DNA from: Flavobacterium sp. J27
GTDB lineage: Bacteria; Bacteroidota; Bacteroidia; Flavobacteriales; Flavobacteriaceae
Direction: 5' to 3'
Assembly (NCBI RefSeq): GCF_004303025.1
Contig: NZ_PJQW01000012.1
Coordinates: forward strand, 76,426-140,425
Length of the DNA: 64,000 bases
The notes under the pieces were generated by a model. That model searched no databases. It was given only the letters and a program-made list of their open reading frames with translations, and had not been told where the DNA came from. Numbering within the stretch: the first letter of the stretch is position 1; every line of letters starts with the position of its first letter. Position numbers and translations under genes: made by a program. Below, piece by piece: positions 8,330-16,754 of the stretch.

Positions 8330-10744
8330 TTAATGTTGTGTTTTTTTATTTTCTAAATACACTCCAAAAATAATAACCAAAAGCATACCTATAAAGGACG
8401 TTAATGCTATTATACTGCCAGTCTTTACTACTTCAGGTTCAAACTTAAATTCAATAGTATGTTTTCCAGCAGGAATTAGTAATCCCCTCAATACATAATC
8501 CACATTATATATTTGAGTTTCTTTTCCATCAATGGTTGCTTTCCACCCGTTTTTATAATACATCTCAGAAAATACTCCAAAACCATTTTTCGAATTATTG
8601 GATGTATATTTTAAATAATTAGGCTGATATATATTTAGCTTTATATTGGCTAATGAATCTTTAGAAAAAACCCCTTTAAAATCAAGAACAGAAGTATTTA
8701 CAACCACAACATTTTTGGTATCTAAACTATCTAATGCTTTCATTTCTTCATCGGCTGATTTTACATTCTTTACTTGTTCTATAAACCAAGCATTTCCATT
8801 TGCAGCAGGATTAACAAAAGCGAATGGTTTTCCATCTTCACCATTCTGGATAATGTATTTTACATTCAACATATTTAAAATGTTTACATTATTCTTAGCA
8901 ATTTGATAATCAAACAATTGCTGCATTCTTCTTGGCTTAGCTGCATGATAACCTCCTATTGATTTATGAAAATAAGAACTTCTAGCACTACTCATTTGCC
9001 CAGCAACTTCAAAAACTCTAAAATGTGTTGTATCTTGTAAAATTTGGGAATCCGCTTCTGAAAGATTAAAAGGCTCGTCTACTTCTCTTGCTGATTTAAA
9101 ATCTTTACTATCCACATAATTCTTATCAATAGTAACTAAATCGGTACAAAGTATTAAACCAATTAAAATTACAGCAGTTATTTCTTTTAAAGATTTTTTA
9201 TTATATAAGAATAAAATTACAAAAGTAACAATAACATATCCAATAGAACGAAAGATATCTTTGGAAAATAATGTCATTCTATCTTCTCGTAAGGCATTCA
9301 TAAATTCTGGTCCATAATTTTGAGCATAATATCCATCATTACCTCCTGCGAAATCAAAATTACCTTTGAACATAAATAAAATGGCTAAAAGTCCAAAAAC
9401 AATTGCTCCCGTTTTCCATAAATAACTCCACTGTGTTTTTTTGTCTTCAATTTTAAAAAAATGATACAATCCTAAAACAGCTAAAGCAGGAACACATAAT
9501 TCTAATAAAACTTGTATCGATGAAACTGCTCTAAACTTATTATACATTGGTATGAAATCGATAAAGAAATCAGTTAAAAAAGCAAAATTTTTACCCCAAG
9601 ATAATAGCAAGGAAACAATAGCTCCTGTTAATAAAGCATATTTTATTTTTTTATTATCTACTACAAATAATGCCAAAACAAAAAAGAAGAAAACTACGAT
9701 TCCTATATATGCTGGAGCTGCTACTATGGGTTGATCTCCCCAATAGGTTGGCATTTGCTTTACAATTTCAACGGCTTCATAAGGTGGCACTCCTTGTTGT
9801 GTTATAAAGCGATACATTTCAGAATCTACACCTAAATCTTCATGATTTGACCCTCCGAATAGTCTTGGTGCGATTAGATTTAAACTTTCTGCTTTACCAT
9901 AACTATATTCTGTGATGTAGTCATAGCTCATCGCATTAGTGTCTTCTTTTGGTTTTCCATTTTCATCGAAAGTCAATTCACTTTTATGACGAGTAGAAAA
10001 AGCCGCATATTCAGAAGTAGCTAATAAATTGGTAGCATTAGTACCTACTGCTAATAATCCAGCAATTGCAAACACACCTAATGTCTTACCCAAATCAACA
10101 AATGCCTTTTCTTTCACAAATTGGTACAAATAAAAAGCACTTATAATCACTAATAAAATAAGTAAATAATAGGTCATTTGAAAGTGATTGGCTTGAATTT
10201 CCAAAGCAGCCGCTAGCATCGTTAAAATTCCTCCAATTATATATCGTTTCTGGAAAACCAAAAGAACGCCTGCTAAAACAAAAGGCATATAAGCGATAGC
10301 ATGTGCTTTTGCATTATGACCAACGCCTAAAATGATTATTAAATAGGTTGAAAAACCAAATGCTAAAGCTCCAAAAAATGCTTTTAACGGATCTATTTTT
10401 AAAACCATTAAAAGAATATAGAACCCAAGAAAATATAAAAATAAATAATCTGCAGGTCTAGGAAGAAATCGTAAAACAGTATCAATTTTTTTGATATAGT
10501 TATGCGGATAATTAGCTCCTAACTGATAGGTTGGCATTCCCCCAAAAGCACTATTGGTCCAATAAGGTTCTTCTTTATTTTCCTTTCTAAAGTCATTTTG
10601 TTCTTTTGCCATTCCTGTATATTGTGCAATATCGGACTGGAAAATTTTTTTTCCTTCTAAGACTGGATAAAAATAAATTAAAGCAACTAATACAAAGCCT
10701 AAAATGGCAAAAAGATGTGGAAATAAAGGTTGTATTTTTTTCAT
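8330..10744 (-). CDS. YfhO family membrane protein
   Basis: 804 residues from ATG at 10744 (MKKIQPLFPH). A further upstream Met would add a 19-residue hydrophobic tail that I judge spurious. About 12-14 transmembrane helices lie in the first two thirds. They are interrupted by large outside loops (for instance SAFGGMPTYQLGANYPH, characteristic of YfhO) and followed by a soluble C-terminal beta domain ending in a final helix. In Bacillus, YfhO is tied to glycosylation of lipoteichoic acid; in Bacteroidota the role is unproven, though glycosyltransferase-like topology (GT-C) is plausible. It is followed by the glycosyltransferase and flippase genes on the same strand. Confidence 0.9.
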   Translation of the reverse strand: MKKIQPLFPHLFAILGFVLVALIYFYPVLEGKKIFQSDIAQYTGMAKEQNDFRKENKEEPYWTNSAFGGMPTYQLGANYPHNYIKKIDTVLRFLPRPADYLFLYFLGFYILLMVLKIDPLKAFFGALAFGFSTYLIIILGVGHNAKAHAIAYMPFVLAGVLLVFQKRYIIGGILTMLAAALEIQANHFQMTYYLLILLVIISAFYLYQFVKEKAFVDLGKTLGVFAIAGLLAVGTNATNLLATSEYAAFSTRHKSELTFDENGKPKEDTNAMSYDYITEYSYGKAESLNLIAPRLFGGSNHEDLGVDSEMYRFITQQGVPPYEAVEIVKQMPTYWGDQPIVAAPAYIGIVVFFFFVLALFVVDNKKIKYALLTGAIVSLLLSWGKNFAFLTDFFIDFIPMYNKFRAVSSIQVLLELCVPALAVLGLYHFFKIEDKKTQWSYLWKTGAIVFGLLAILFMFKGNFDFAGGNDGYYAQNYGPEFMNALREDRMTLFSKDIFRSIGYVIVTFVILFLYNKKSLKEITAVILIGLILCTDLVTIDKNYVDSKDFKSAREVDEPFNLSEADSQILQDTTHFRVFEVAGQMSSARSSYFHKSIGGYHAAKPRRMQQLFDYQIAKNNVNILNMLNVKYIIQNGEDGKPFAFVNPAANGNAWFIEQVKNVKSADEEMKALDSLDTKNVVVVNTSVLDFKGVFSKDSLANIKLNIYQPNYLKYTSNNSKNGFGVFSEMYYKNGWKATIDGKETQIYNVDYVLRGLLIPAGKHTIEFKFEPEVVKTGSIIALTSFIGMLLVIIFGVYLENKKTQH

Positions 10745-10837
10745 TGGTAAATAAAAGTCAAAAATAAAAACGCTAAGGTAAATAAAAAAAGGATATTGCA
10801 ATAATATCCTTTAACTTCTCTATTAATAATTTGTTAT

Positions 10838-11116
10838 TTAATCTATTTCTTCAAAATCGACATATTCACCAACAATTTTCTTTTCATTTGGCATTTTCTT
10901 AGGCTCATCATTTTGAGCATTAGACGATTGATTTGTATAGTTAGATTGTTGCCCAAATTGCTGATTCATTTGATCTTGCATTTTTTGTTGCAATTTGTTC
11001 ACAGCAGTACGCATCAGTATAGGCGCAAAAATGCGGAACAAAAATTTAAATAGGTACCAAAATAAAACTATATAGGCAAGCGTTTTTATAAATCCAGTAA
11101 AAGATGCTGTTTCCAT
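10838..11116 (-). CDS. DUF4834 family membrane-anchored protein
   Basis: 92 residues. One N-terminal hydrophobic helix (about 10-34, TLAYIVLFWYLFKFLFRIFAPIL) is followed by a Gln/Asn-rich amphipathic segment (KLQQKMQDQMNQQFG) and an acidic tail with GEYVDFEEID. This helix-Q-rich-GEYVDYEEI arrangement is the DUF4834 pattern found across Bacteroidota; its function is unknown. It lies upstream of the YfhO gene on the same strand, 93 bases away, and may share its transcript. Confidence 0.85.
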   Translation of the reverse strand: METASFTGFIKTLAYIVLFWYLFKFLFRIFAPILMRTAVNKLQQKMQDQMNQQFGQQSNYTNQSSNAQNDEPKKMPNEKKIVGEYVDFEEID

Positions 11117-11222
11117 TTTAATTCAATTTAAAATTCAAATTTACGTTTATTAGTAGATAAAAGCACAGTAATGTTTCTTAAAATTATTATAAAATACTAT
11201 TTTTGACCTAAATATTAGCAAC

Positions 11223-12191
11223 ATGAAATACTCTAAACGCTTATTCTTATTCTTTTTCTTTGTTTACCAAGCTCATTACGCACAATTTACAGATGAAATT
11301 AATTCCAATCGACCTGGAAAATCAATGATGGCCTTTGCCGTTGGAAAATCTATCATTCAAGTAGAAACAGGCTTAAATTTTCAAAATGAAGATCATGCTG
11401 CTTTAAAATACGATGCTAATGGTTTTATTGCAGAGTTAGATTTTAGATGGGGTTTATTTTTTGAAGAATTAGAGTTTATTGCAGAATTACAATATCAAAA
11501 TGATAAATACAACTCTGCTTTTGAAAGTAAAAACCGTTCCGCTCTAAAAAAGACATTAATTGGAGCTAAATATTTAATTTATGATCCATTTAAAAATTAT
11601 GAAGAAAAACCCAATCTATATAGTTGGAAAGCCAATCATAAATTCAAATGGAGACAATTCATTCCTGCTGTAGCTGGTTATGCTGGTGTAAACCTAAATT
11701 TTTCAGATAATCCATTTAACTATGCTCCTTCCTATGTAAAAGAAACCACCGTAAGCCCTAAAGTGATGCTTATTGCGCAAAATCATTTTGGAACAAGATG
11801 GGTATTTGTAACCAATCTTATGTATGATAAAATTGCTTCCGATTTTGCTTCTATTAATTATGTGATTACCTTAACTAGAGGTTTTAACGAAAAATGGTCT
11901 GGTTTTATTGAAAACCAAGGATACAATGGCGATTATTACTCTGATGGTGTTTTTAGATTAGGAGCTGCCTATTTAATCAATAACAGAATGCAAGTGGATG
12001 CTTCTATTGGTAAAAACATTAAAGATAGTCCATCATTATTTACTGCTGGTGTAGGTTTTTCTTGGCGTTTTGATGCTAATTATGAAGAAGTAAAAATAGA
12101 GAAAGACAAAGGCAGTAAAATGGATCAAAAAATGAAGAAAAAAGCAGAAAAAGAAAAGAAAAAACGTAAAGACGAGGTTGAAATAGAATAA
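11223..12191 (+). CDS. Outer-membrane transporter-like beta-barrel protein
   Basis: 322 residues with a signal peptide cleaved near HYA-QFTDEINSNRPGKS. The body alternates polar and aromatic residues in strand-like segments (ELDFRWGLFFEELEFIAEL, AGVNLNFSDNPFNY) and ends in a final strand, VGFSWRF. The opening INSNRPGKS followed by VGKSIIQVETGLNF resembles the outer-membrane transporter family that includes the MetA/phenol-degradation pathway proteins. An unusual highly charged Lys/Glu tail (about 30 residues) extends past the last strand. It is separated by one base from the acetyltransferase gene, so the two are one operon. The transported substrate is unknown. Confidence 0.75.
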   Translation: MKYSKRLFLFFFFVYQAHYAQFTDEINSNRPGKSMMAFAVGKSIIQVETGLNFQNEDHAALKYDANGFIAELDFRWGLFFEELEFIAELQYQNDKYNSAFESKNRSALKKTLIGAKYLIYDPFKNYEEKPNLYSWKANHKFKWRQFIPAVAGYAGVNLNFSDNPFNYAPSYVKETTVSPKVMLIAQNHFGTRWVFVTNLMYDKIASDFASINYVITLTRGFNEKWSGFIENQGYNGDYYSDGVFRLGAAYLINNRMQVDASIGKNIKDSPSLFTAGVGFSWRFDANYEEVKIEKDKGSKMDQKMKKKAEKEKKKRKDEVEIE

Positions 12192-12192
12192 G

Positions 12193-13311
12193 ATGATAAC
12201 AATTAAAAAAGCGGAAACTAAAAAAGAACTTAAAGACTATATTTTATTTTCATTTGAGTTATTTAAAGACAATCCTAATTGGGTCCCTCCTATTATTTCA
12301 GAAGAATTAGAAACTTTTGATAAAACGAAAAATCCAGTGTTCCAAAATGCTGAAGCCCATTTTTATTTAGCTTACAAAGAAGGTAAAATTGTAGGTAAAA
12401 TTGCTGCTATTATTAATTGGGATGAAGTAAATATTTTAGAAAAAAGTAAAGTTCGTTTTGGATGGTTTGATGCTATTGATGATATAGAAGTAACCAAAGC
12501 ATTACTAGAAAAAGTATACGAATTAGGCAGGCAACATAATTTAGAAATGGTTGAAGGACCTATTGGTTTTTCAAATTTAGACAAAGTGGGGGTCTTAGTA
12601 GAAGGCTTTGAAGAAATGGGAAACATGGTTACATGGTATAGCATGCCTTATTATAAAGATCATTTCGAGAAACTGGGCTTGGTAAAAGAGAAAGAGTATG
12701 TTGAAAGCAGTTTTTCATTTACCAATATAGACCCTTCTGGATTTGTTAAAATTAGTAATTTAGTAAAAAAACGTTATCAACTAAGAGCAGTAAACTTTAC
12801 CAAAACGAAAGACATCATGCCTTATGTAGATGAAATGTTTGAGTTATTTAATGAAACATATTCAAAACTACAATCATTCGTAGCGATTAACCAAATTCAG
12901 AAAGAATATTTTAAGAAAAAATATATTGGTTTTATCAATCCAGAATATATTAAATTTATTTTAGATAAAGAGGATAAAATGGTAGCTTTTGCTATTGTAA
13001 TGCCTGGTTTTAGTGAGGCACTTAAAAAAGCTAATGGCCGCTTGTTTCCATTTGGTTTTTATCATTTGCTTCAAGCTAGAAAAAATTCTAAAGAAGCAGT
13101 ATTCTATTTAATCGGTGTTACTCCTGAATATCAAAGTAAAGGTATTACAGGCATTATTTTTGAAGAATATTATAAAGTTTTTATGGCTAAAGGAATTAAC
13201 ACCTGTGTTAGAACTCCAGAATTAGAAGAGAATAATGCGATTCATAATTTATGGAAACATTTTGATACAACGATTAAAAAAAGAAGACGAACCTACAGTA
13301 AAAAATTATAA
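12193..13311 (+). CDS. GNAT-like N-acetyltransferase
   Basis: 372 residues, cytoplasmic. The N-terminal half contains a GNAT-like core: AHFYLAYKEGKIVGKIAAIIN (strands 2-4), then RFGWFDAIDD and a helix. The C-terminal half has a second acyltransferase-like segment, FYLIGVTPEYQSKGITGIIFEEYYK, where the Gln-Ser-Lys-Gly-Ile part resembles an acetyl-CoA pyrophosphate loop (Q/RxxGxG/A). The tail is very basic (KKRRRTYSKKL). The substrate is unknown. It directly follows the barrel gene and is closed by a strong terminator. Family level is fairly safe; the reaction is inferred. Confidence 0.78.
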   Translation: MITIKKAETKKELKDYILFSFELFKDNPNWVPPIISEELETFDKTKNPVFQNAEAHFYLAYKEGKIVGKIAAIINWDEVNILEKSKVRFGWFDAIDDIEVTKALLEKVYELGRQHNLEMVEGPIGFSNLDKVGVLVEGFEEMGNMVTWYSMPYYKDHFEKLGLVKEKEYVESSFSFTNIDPSGFVKISNLVKKRYQLRAVNFTKTKDIMPYVDEMFELFNETYSKLQSFVAINQIQKEYFKKKYIGFINPEYIKFILDKEDKMVAFAIVMPGFSEALKKANGRLFPFGFYHLLQARKNSKEAVFYLIGVTPEYQSKGITGIIFEEYYKVFMAKGINTCVRTPELEENNAIHNLWKHFDTTIKKRRRTYSKKL

Positions 13312-13312
13312 T

Positions 13313-13346
13313 AAAAAAGAGTTGCATTTTATGCAACTCTTTTTTA
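13313..13346. terminator. Bidirectional terminator
   Basis: AAAAAAGAGTTGCAT pairs with ATGCAACTCTTTTTT around a 4-base loop, a near-perfect 15-bp stem with T runs on both strands. It separates the convergent acetyltransferase and rhodanese genes. Confidence 0.92.
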
Positions 13347-13367
13347 TTTAGAAAAAATGATTTTTAT

Positions 13368-13679
13368 TTATTCTGTATCAACTGGTCCTTCCCACTCTGT
13401 AATACCACCTACTAAATTATAGGCATTTGCAAAACCCAATTCTTTCATAATATTACAAGCATTCGCACTTCTTGAACCTGCTGCACAATACACATAATAG
13501 TTTTTAGCTTTATCTAATTCTTCTAAAGCATAAATAAACCCTTGTCCTTTGAAAATATCAATGTTTATTGCATTTGGAATTTTACCTCTGTTAAATTCAT
13601 CTTCAGTTCTAACATCTAAAATAATTCCTTTTTCATCCGTTAAGAACTGGCTCCACCATTGTTGTTGCTCTAAATTCAT
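13368..13679 (-). CDS. Rhodanese-like domain protein
   Basis: 103 residues, a single rhodanese domain without a signal peptide. LDVRTEDEFNRGKIPNAINID is the CH2A-like start. The active-site loop is YCAAGSRSA with the candidate nucleophile Cys65, and the end LVGGITEWEG is typical. It probably transfers sulfane sulfur in the cytoplasm. It lies 24 bases downstream of a thioredoxin-like gene and in the same direction, forming a thiol/sulfur-handling group with the two thioredoxin-fold genes upstream. Confidence 0.92.
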   Translation of the reverse strand: MNLEQQQWWSQFLTDEKGIILDVRTEDEFNRGKIPNAINIDIFKGQGFIYALEELDKAKNYYVYCAAGSRSANACNIMKELGFANAYNLVGGITEWEGPVDTE

Positions 13680-13703
13680 ATACTTTAATTTGTTCCAAAA
13701 ATA

Positions 13704-14318
13704 CTACGCTTTTATAGAACATCCAATAGCTTTAGTAACTTTTACAGAAACTTCTTTATTTTTCAATAAAGCATCAACCGCATTTTCTACATACTTAACC
13801 TTAACTGCACTTTCATCGGAATGATTGTCATCTATAGCGCCTATATATTTTACAATATTTCCTGTTTTAGTTTTTTGTAAAACGTATACATGAGGTGTTT
13901 TAGTGGCTCCATATTGTGGATAAATTTTTTGTCCTTCATCAAATAAATAAGGAAAGGTAAACCCTTTTTCTTTAGCTCTAACTTTCATTAGTTCAAAACT
14001 ATCTTTTTCTTGAACTTCTGGATTGTTAGGGTTTATAGCAATAACTGGATAGCCCAATTTTTTATATTTCTTATCCAATGCAATGATTCGATCTTCATAC
14101 GCTACAGCATAAGGGCAATGATTACAAGTAAATATAACAATATATCCTTTTACATCTTTATAATCACTTAAAGACACCATTTTATCATCCACATTTTTTA
14201 ATTTAAAATCCGTGGCCTTATCTCCTATTTCATAACCAGAAGTTTTCGCATTATTAAAAGTAAATGCACTTACAAGAGCAAAAACAACTACACTAAAAAC
14301 AATTTTTAAAGTTTTCAT
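13704..14318 (-). CDS. Thioredoxin family protein (AhpC/TSA-like), exported
   Basis: 204 residues with an N-terminal signal or anchor (KTLKIVFSVVVFALVSAFTF). The thioredoxin fold carries FTCNHCPYAVAYEDR with a CxxC at Cys65 and Cys68, followed by the cis-Pro region GATKTPHVYVLQ. The CNHCPY form is characteristic of a peroxiredoxin-like thioredoxin family often linked to redoxin domains. A role in periplasmic thiol reduction or peroxide handling is plausible. It lies 9 bases from the TlpA-like gene upstream, and the rhodanese gene follows. Confidence 0.88.
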   Translation of the reverse strand: MKTLKIVFSVVVFALVSAFTFNNAKTSGYEIGDKATDFKLKNVDDKMVSLSDYKDVKGYIVIFTCNHCPYAVAYEDRIIALDKKYKKLGYPVIAINPNNPEVQEKDSFELMKVRAKEKGFTFPYLFDEGQKIYPQYGATKTPHVYVLQKTKTGNIVKYIGAIDDNHSDESAVKVKYVENAVDALLKNKEVSVKVTKAIGCSIKA

Positions 14319-14327
14319 CTGTTTATT

Positions 14328-14846
14328 CTATTTATTTATTATTAATTGTAATTCTTTTTCTAATTCTTCATAAGTAAAAGATTGCTCATAAAAATGAGAG
14401 AGCTTATTTTTGTAAATTATAGTGGCAGGAATAGCACCACTCCAATCTTTATTTACTTTTTCAATCCATGAATTGGCATCAGGGTCATCTAAATGAATTA
14501 CCTCAGACATTAATTTCTTTTTTTTTATGAATGGAATTAAACTAGACTCCACTTTTTTTGGAAAATCCAAACTAACTAAAATTACTTTTACCTTATCTTT
14601 TTCATATTCCTTTCCTAATTTTTCAAAATAAGGTAATTCTTTTATACATGGCGCACACCATGTTGCCCAAAAGTTAATCACATAAGTAGTACCATCATTT
14701 TGTTTCAAAAAATGCTCAAATCCTTCAAAACTATACGAAGCTATTGTAATACTATCTTGTTCATAAATCTTTAAAGGCTCATTATTAGTTTGTCCAAATA
14801 CATGTAAACAACAAATACAACTTACTAGATAAAATATTTTTTTCAT
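14328..14846 (-). CDS. TlpA-like disulfide reductase
   Basis: 172 residues with a signal peptide ending near VFG-QTNNE, so the protein is periplasmic. The thioredoxin motif NFWATWCAPCIKELPYFEKL carries WCAPC (Cys64 and Cys67), the TlpA/ResA hallmark, and SGAIPATIIYKNK carries the cis-Pro. It probably keeps exported proteins or cytochrome c Cys residues reduced. It is the first gene of a three-gene thiol group, TlpA-like, thioredoxin-like and rhodanese, on the minus strand. Its upstream region is shared with the divergent marR gene and its operators. Confidence 0.92.
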   Translation of the reverse strand: MKKIFYLVSCICCLHVFGQTNNEPLKIYEQDSITIASYSFEGFEHFLKQNDGTTYVINFWATWCAPCIKELPYFEKLGKEYEKDKVKVILVSLDFPKKVESSLIPFIKKKKLMSEVIHLDDPDANSWIEKVNKDWSGAIPATIIYKNKLSHFYEQSFTYEELEKELQLIINK

Positions 14847-14909
14847 AACTAGTTAAAAATAATGATAATACTAGTAGCTCAAATAAATTTAATAAAAATT
14901 TAACAAACA

Positions 14910-14970
14910 CTTGTATATACAAATAAAAATATGTTTTACATTTGTACATACAAATTTTGTAAATACAAAT
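14910..14970. promoter_or_regulatory. Three palindromic operators upstream of and overlapping the marR start
   Basis: The motif TTGTA-NN-TACAA occurs three times: 14911-14922 (TTGTATATACAA), 14940-14955 (ATTTGTACATACAAAT, perfect on both sides) and 14956-14969 (TTTGTAAATACAAA). The last copy touches the ATG at 14969. Centres are 31 and 15 bases apart. A -7 element TACATTTG at 14937-14944 overlaps the second copy. This is the expected layout for autorepression by the adjacent MarR protein, possibly also acting on the divergent thioredoxin group. Confidence 0.7.
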
Positions 14971-15424
14971 GAAAATAGAAGACGTAATTAAGAGTACCGT
15001 TACATTAAGTATTACTAAAAAAGTAGTTCTTAATTTAGCCTTTACAAAAAACTATATTGGAGATAAATTTAATGAAATTTTGAAACCATTTGAAATTTCT
15101 GGAGAACAATATAATGTACTACGTATATTAAGAGGTCAAAAAGGAAAACCTATTAATATGCAAGATATTCAGGAGCGTATGGTTACCAAAAACAGTAACA
15201 CGACCAGATTAATTGATAAGTTGTTATTAAAAGATATGGTAGAACGCAATATTTGCCCTGAAAATAGAAGAAAAATAGAAGTTTTAATCACCCAGACGGG
15301 GTTAAATATACTATCTGAACTAGATCCTTTAGTTGAAGCACATGAAAATAGTCTTGCTGAAAAACTTTCAAATTCCGAACTCGAACAATTAAATAATTTA
15401 TTAGAAAAAATCAGAGAAAATTAA
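14969..15424 (+). CDS. MarR family transcriptional regulator
   Basis: 151 residues, a DNA-binding homodimer. The winged helix lies at about residues 45-100: EQYNVLRILRGQKGKPINMQD, then the recognition helix with VTKNSNTTRLIDKLL, and a wing with RRKIEVLITQTG. Dimerisation helices flank it. It is preceded by three palindromes with which it probably autoregulates. One base separates its stop from the nitroreductase gene, and the YceI gene follows. A MarR-nitroreductase-YceI unit is, from memory, a familiar flavobacterial arrangement thought to answer quinone- or aromatic-type stress. The inducer is unknown. Confidence 0.92.
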   Translation: MKIEDVIKSTVTLSITKKVVLNLAFTKNYIGDKFNEILKPFEISGEQYNVLRILRGQKGKPINMQDIQERMVTKNSNTTRLIDKLLLKDMVERNICPENRRKIEVLITQTGLNILSELDPLVEAHENSLAEKLSNSELEQLNNLLEKIREN

Positions 15425-15425
15425 T

Positions 15426-16058
15426 ATGAATACATTTATCGAAAATCAAAAATGGAGATATGCAACAAAGAAATTTGATGCTACAAAAAAAATTACAGCC
15501 GAAGATTTAACCACTTTAAAAGAAGCTATCCAATTGAGCACTTCTTCCTATGGATTACAACCATACCAAGTTTTTATTATTGAAAACCCAGAATTAAGAG
15601 CAAAATTACAACCCGTTTCTTGGGGACAATCTCAAATTGTAGAAGCCTCTCATTTAATTGTATTTGCCAACTTTACAGATGTTACTGAAAATCACATTGA
15701 CAGCTATGTAGCAAACATGGTTCAAACGAGAGGATTAACTATTGAAGACATAAAACCTTATGCCGATTTTATGAAATCAAAATTAGTTAACTTACCTGCA
15801 GAAGCAAAGACTGTATGGACCTCTAAACAAACTTATTTAGCTTTAGGTAATCTTTTAAATGCAGCTGCAGAACTTAAAATTGATGTTACACCAATGGAAG
15901 GTTTTGAACCAGAAAAGTATAATGAAATTTTAGGTTTTAATGCATTAGGACTAAATGCCTCTCTAGTAGCAACTTTAGGTTACAGACACGAAGAAGACGC
16001 AACACAACATTATGCAAAAGTTCGTAAACCAAACGAAGAATTATTTATTACGCTATAA
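15426..16058 (+). CDS. NAD(P)H-dependent nitroreductase family oxidoreductase
   Basis: 210 residues, an FMN enzyme of the nitroreductase superfamily (NfsB-like). Visible are the N-terminal FMN-binding pattern RYATKKFDATKKITAEDL, the conserved STSSYGLQPYQVFII segment, EASHLIVFA, and the C-terminal PMEGFEPEKYNEILG with LVATLGYRHEED before the end. Length and motifs are full. It probably reduces quinones or nitroaromatics with two electrons. It is the second gene of the MarR operon. The substrate cannot be read from sequence. Confidence 0.92.
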   Translation: MNTFIENQKWRYATKKFDATKKITAEDLTTLKEAIQLSTSSYGLQPYQVFIIENPELRAKLQPVSWGQSQIVEASHLIVFANFTDVTENHIDSYVANMVQTRGLTIEDIKPYADFMKSKLVNLPAEAKTVWTSKQTYLALGNLLNAAAELKIDVTPMEGFEPEKYNEILGFNALGLNASLVATLGYRHEEDATQHYAKVRKPNEELFITL

Positions 16059-16081
16059 TTATTTAAAAAAATTAAAAAACA

Positions 16082-16648
16082 ATGAAAAATTTAAAAACAA
16101 TTGCAGTAGCATTACTTACTTTAATAACATTCACTGTAAATGCTCAAACTACCAAGAAAGTAAATGTAGAAAAAAGTAAAATTGAATGGGTTGGTAAAAA
16201 AGTAACAGGTCAACACAATGGTACAATTAACTTAAAAGAAGGTGCCTTAGTATTTAAAGGTAAAAAATTAGCTGGAGGAACTTTTACTGTAGATATGACT
16301 TCTATAAATACAACTGATTTAGATGGTGGTATGAAAGGTAAATTAGATGGACATTTAAAATCTGAGGATTTCTTTGGAGTGGAAAAATATCCTACAGCTA
16401 AATTAGTTTTCAAAACAATTGCAGACAAAGGAAATAATCTTTACACTGTAACAGCTGATCTAGAAATTAAAGGTAAAACAAACCCAATTACTTTTGATAT
16501 GACTGTTAACAAAGATACAGCAATTTCAAAATTAGTAGTAGATAGAACAAAATACGATATCAAACATGGTTCAGGGTCATTCTTTGATAATTTAGGAGAT
16601 AAAACAATCTATGATGATTTCGAATTAAATGTTACTTTAAGTTTCTAA
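16082..16648 (+). CDS. YceI family periplasmic protein
   Basis: 188 residues with a signal peptide (cleavage near VNA-QTTKK). The YceI lipocalin-like barrel is complete: SKIEWVGKKVTGQHNGTI, GGTFTVDMTSINTTD, LKSEDFFGVEKYPTAKLVFK, and the closing FDNLGDKTIYDDFELNVTL. Family members bind long isoprenoid or amide lipids in a hydrophobic pocket, and bacterial forms are periplasmic. It is the third gene after marR and the nitroreductase, closed by a terminator. A quinone-related role for the whole operon is a reasonable guess, not proven. Confidence 0.93.
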   Translation: MKNLKTIAVALLTLITFTVNAQTTKKVNVEKSKIEWVGKKVTGQHNGTINLKEGALVFKGKKLAGGTFTVDMTSINTTDLDGGMKGKLDGHLKSEDFFGVEKYPTAKLVFKTIADKGNNLYTVTADLEIKGKTNPITFDMTVNKDTAISKLVVDRTKYDIKHGSGSFFDNLGDKTIYDDFELNVTLSF

Positions 16649-16671
16649 TACAACTTAAAAAAAATACTATG

Positions 16672-16703
16672 AAAAAAAGAGACCCATTTCGGGTCTTTTT
16701 TTT
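16672..16703 (+). terminator. Rho-independent terminator of the marR operon
   Basis: AGACCC at 16680-16685 pairs with GGGTCT at 16691-16696, extended by A/T pairs, with a T run of eight. It could also function on the opposite strand. Confidence 0.88.
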
Positions 16704-16754
16704 GACCTTATAGAAACACTTTCTTTTTGTAAATTTAACTGCTAAATTGAAGTG

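Noticed and set aside
7039-8332. Frameshift at the 5' end of the glycosyltransferase gene
   Set aside because: The conserved N-terminal motif is in the same frame as the rest and reads without interruption; only the start codon is unusual, so a frameshift is not needed.
13368-14846. Cytochrome c maturation cluster
   Set aside because: Two thioredoxin-fold genes and a rhodanese are adjacent, but no ccm/ccs genes or haem-binding CxxCH proteins are present.
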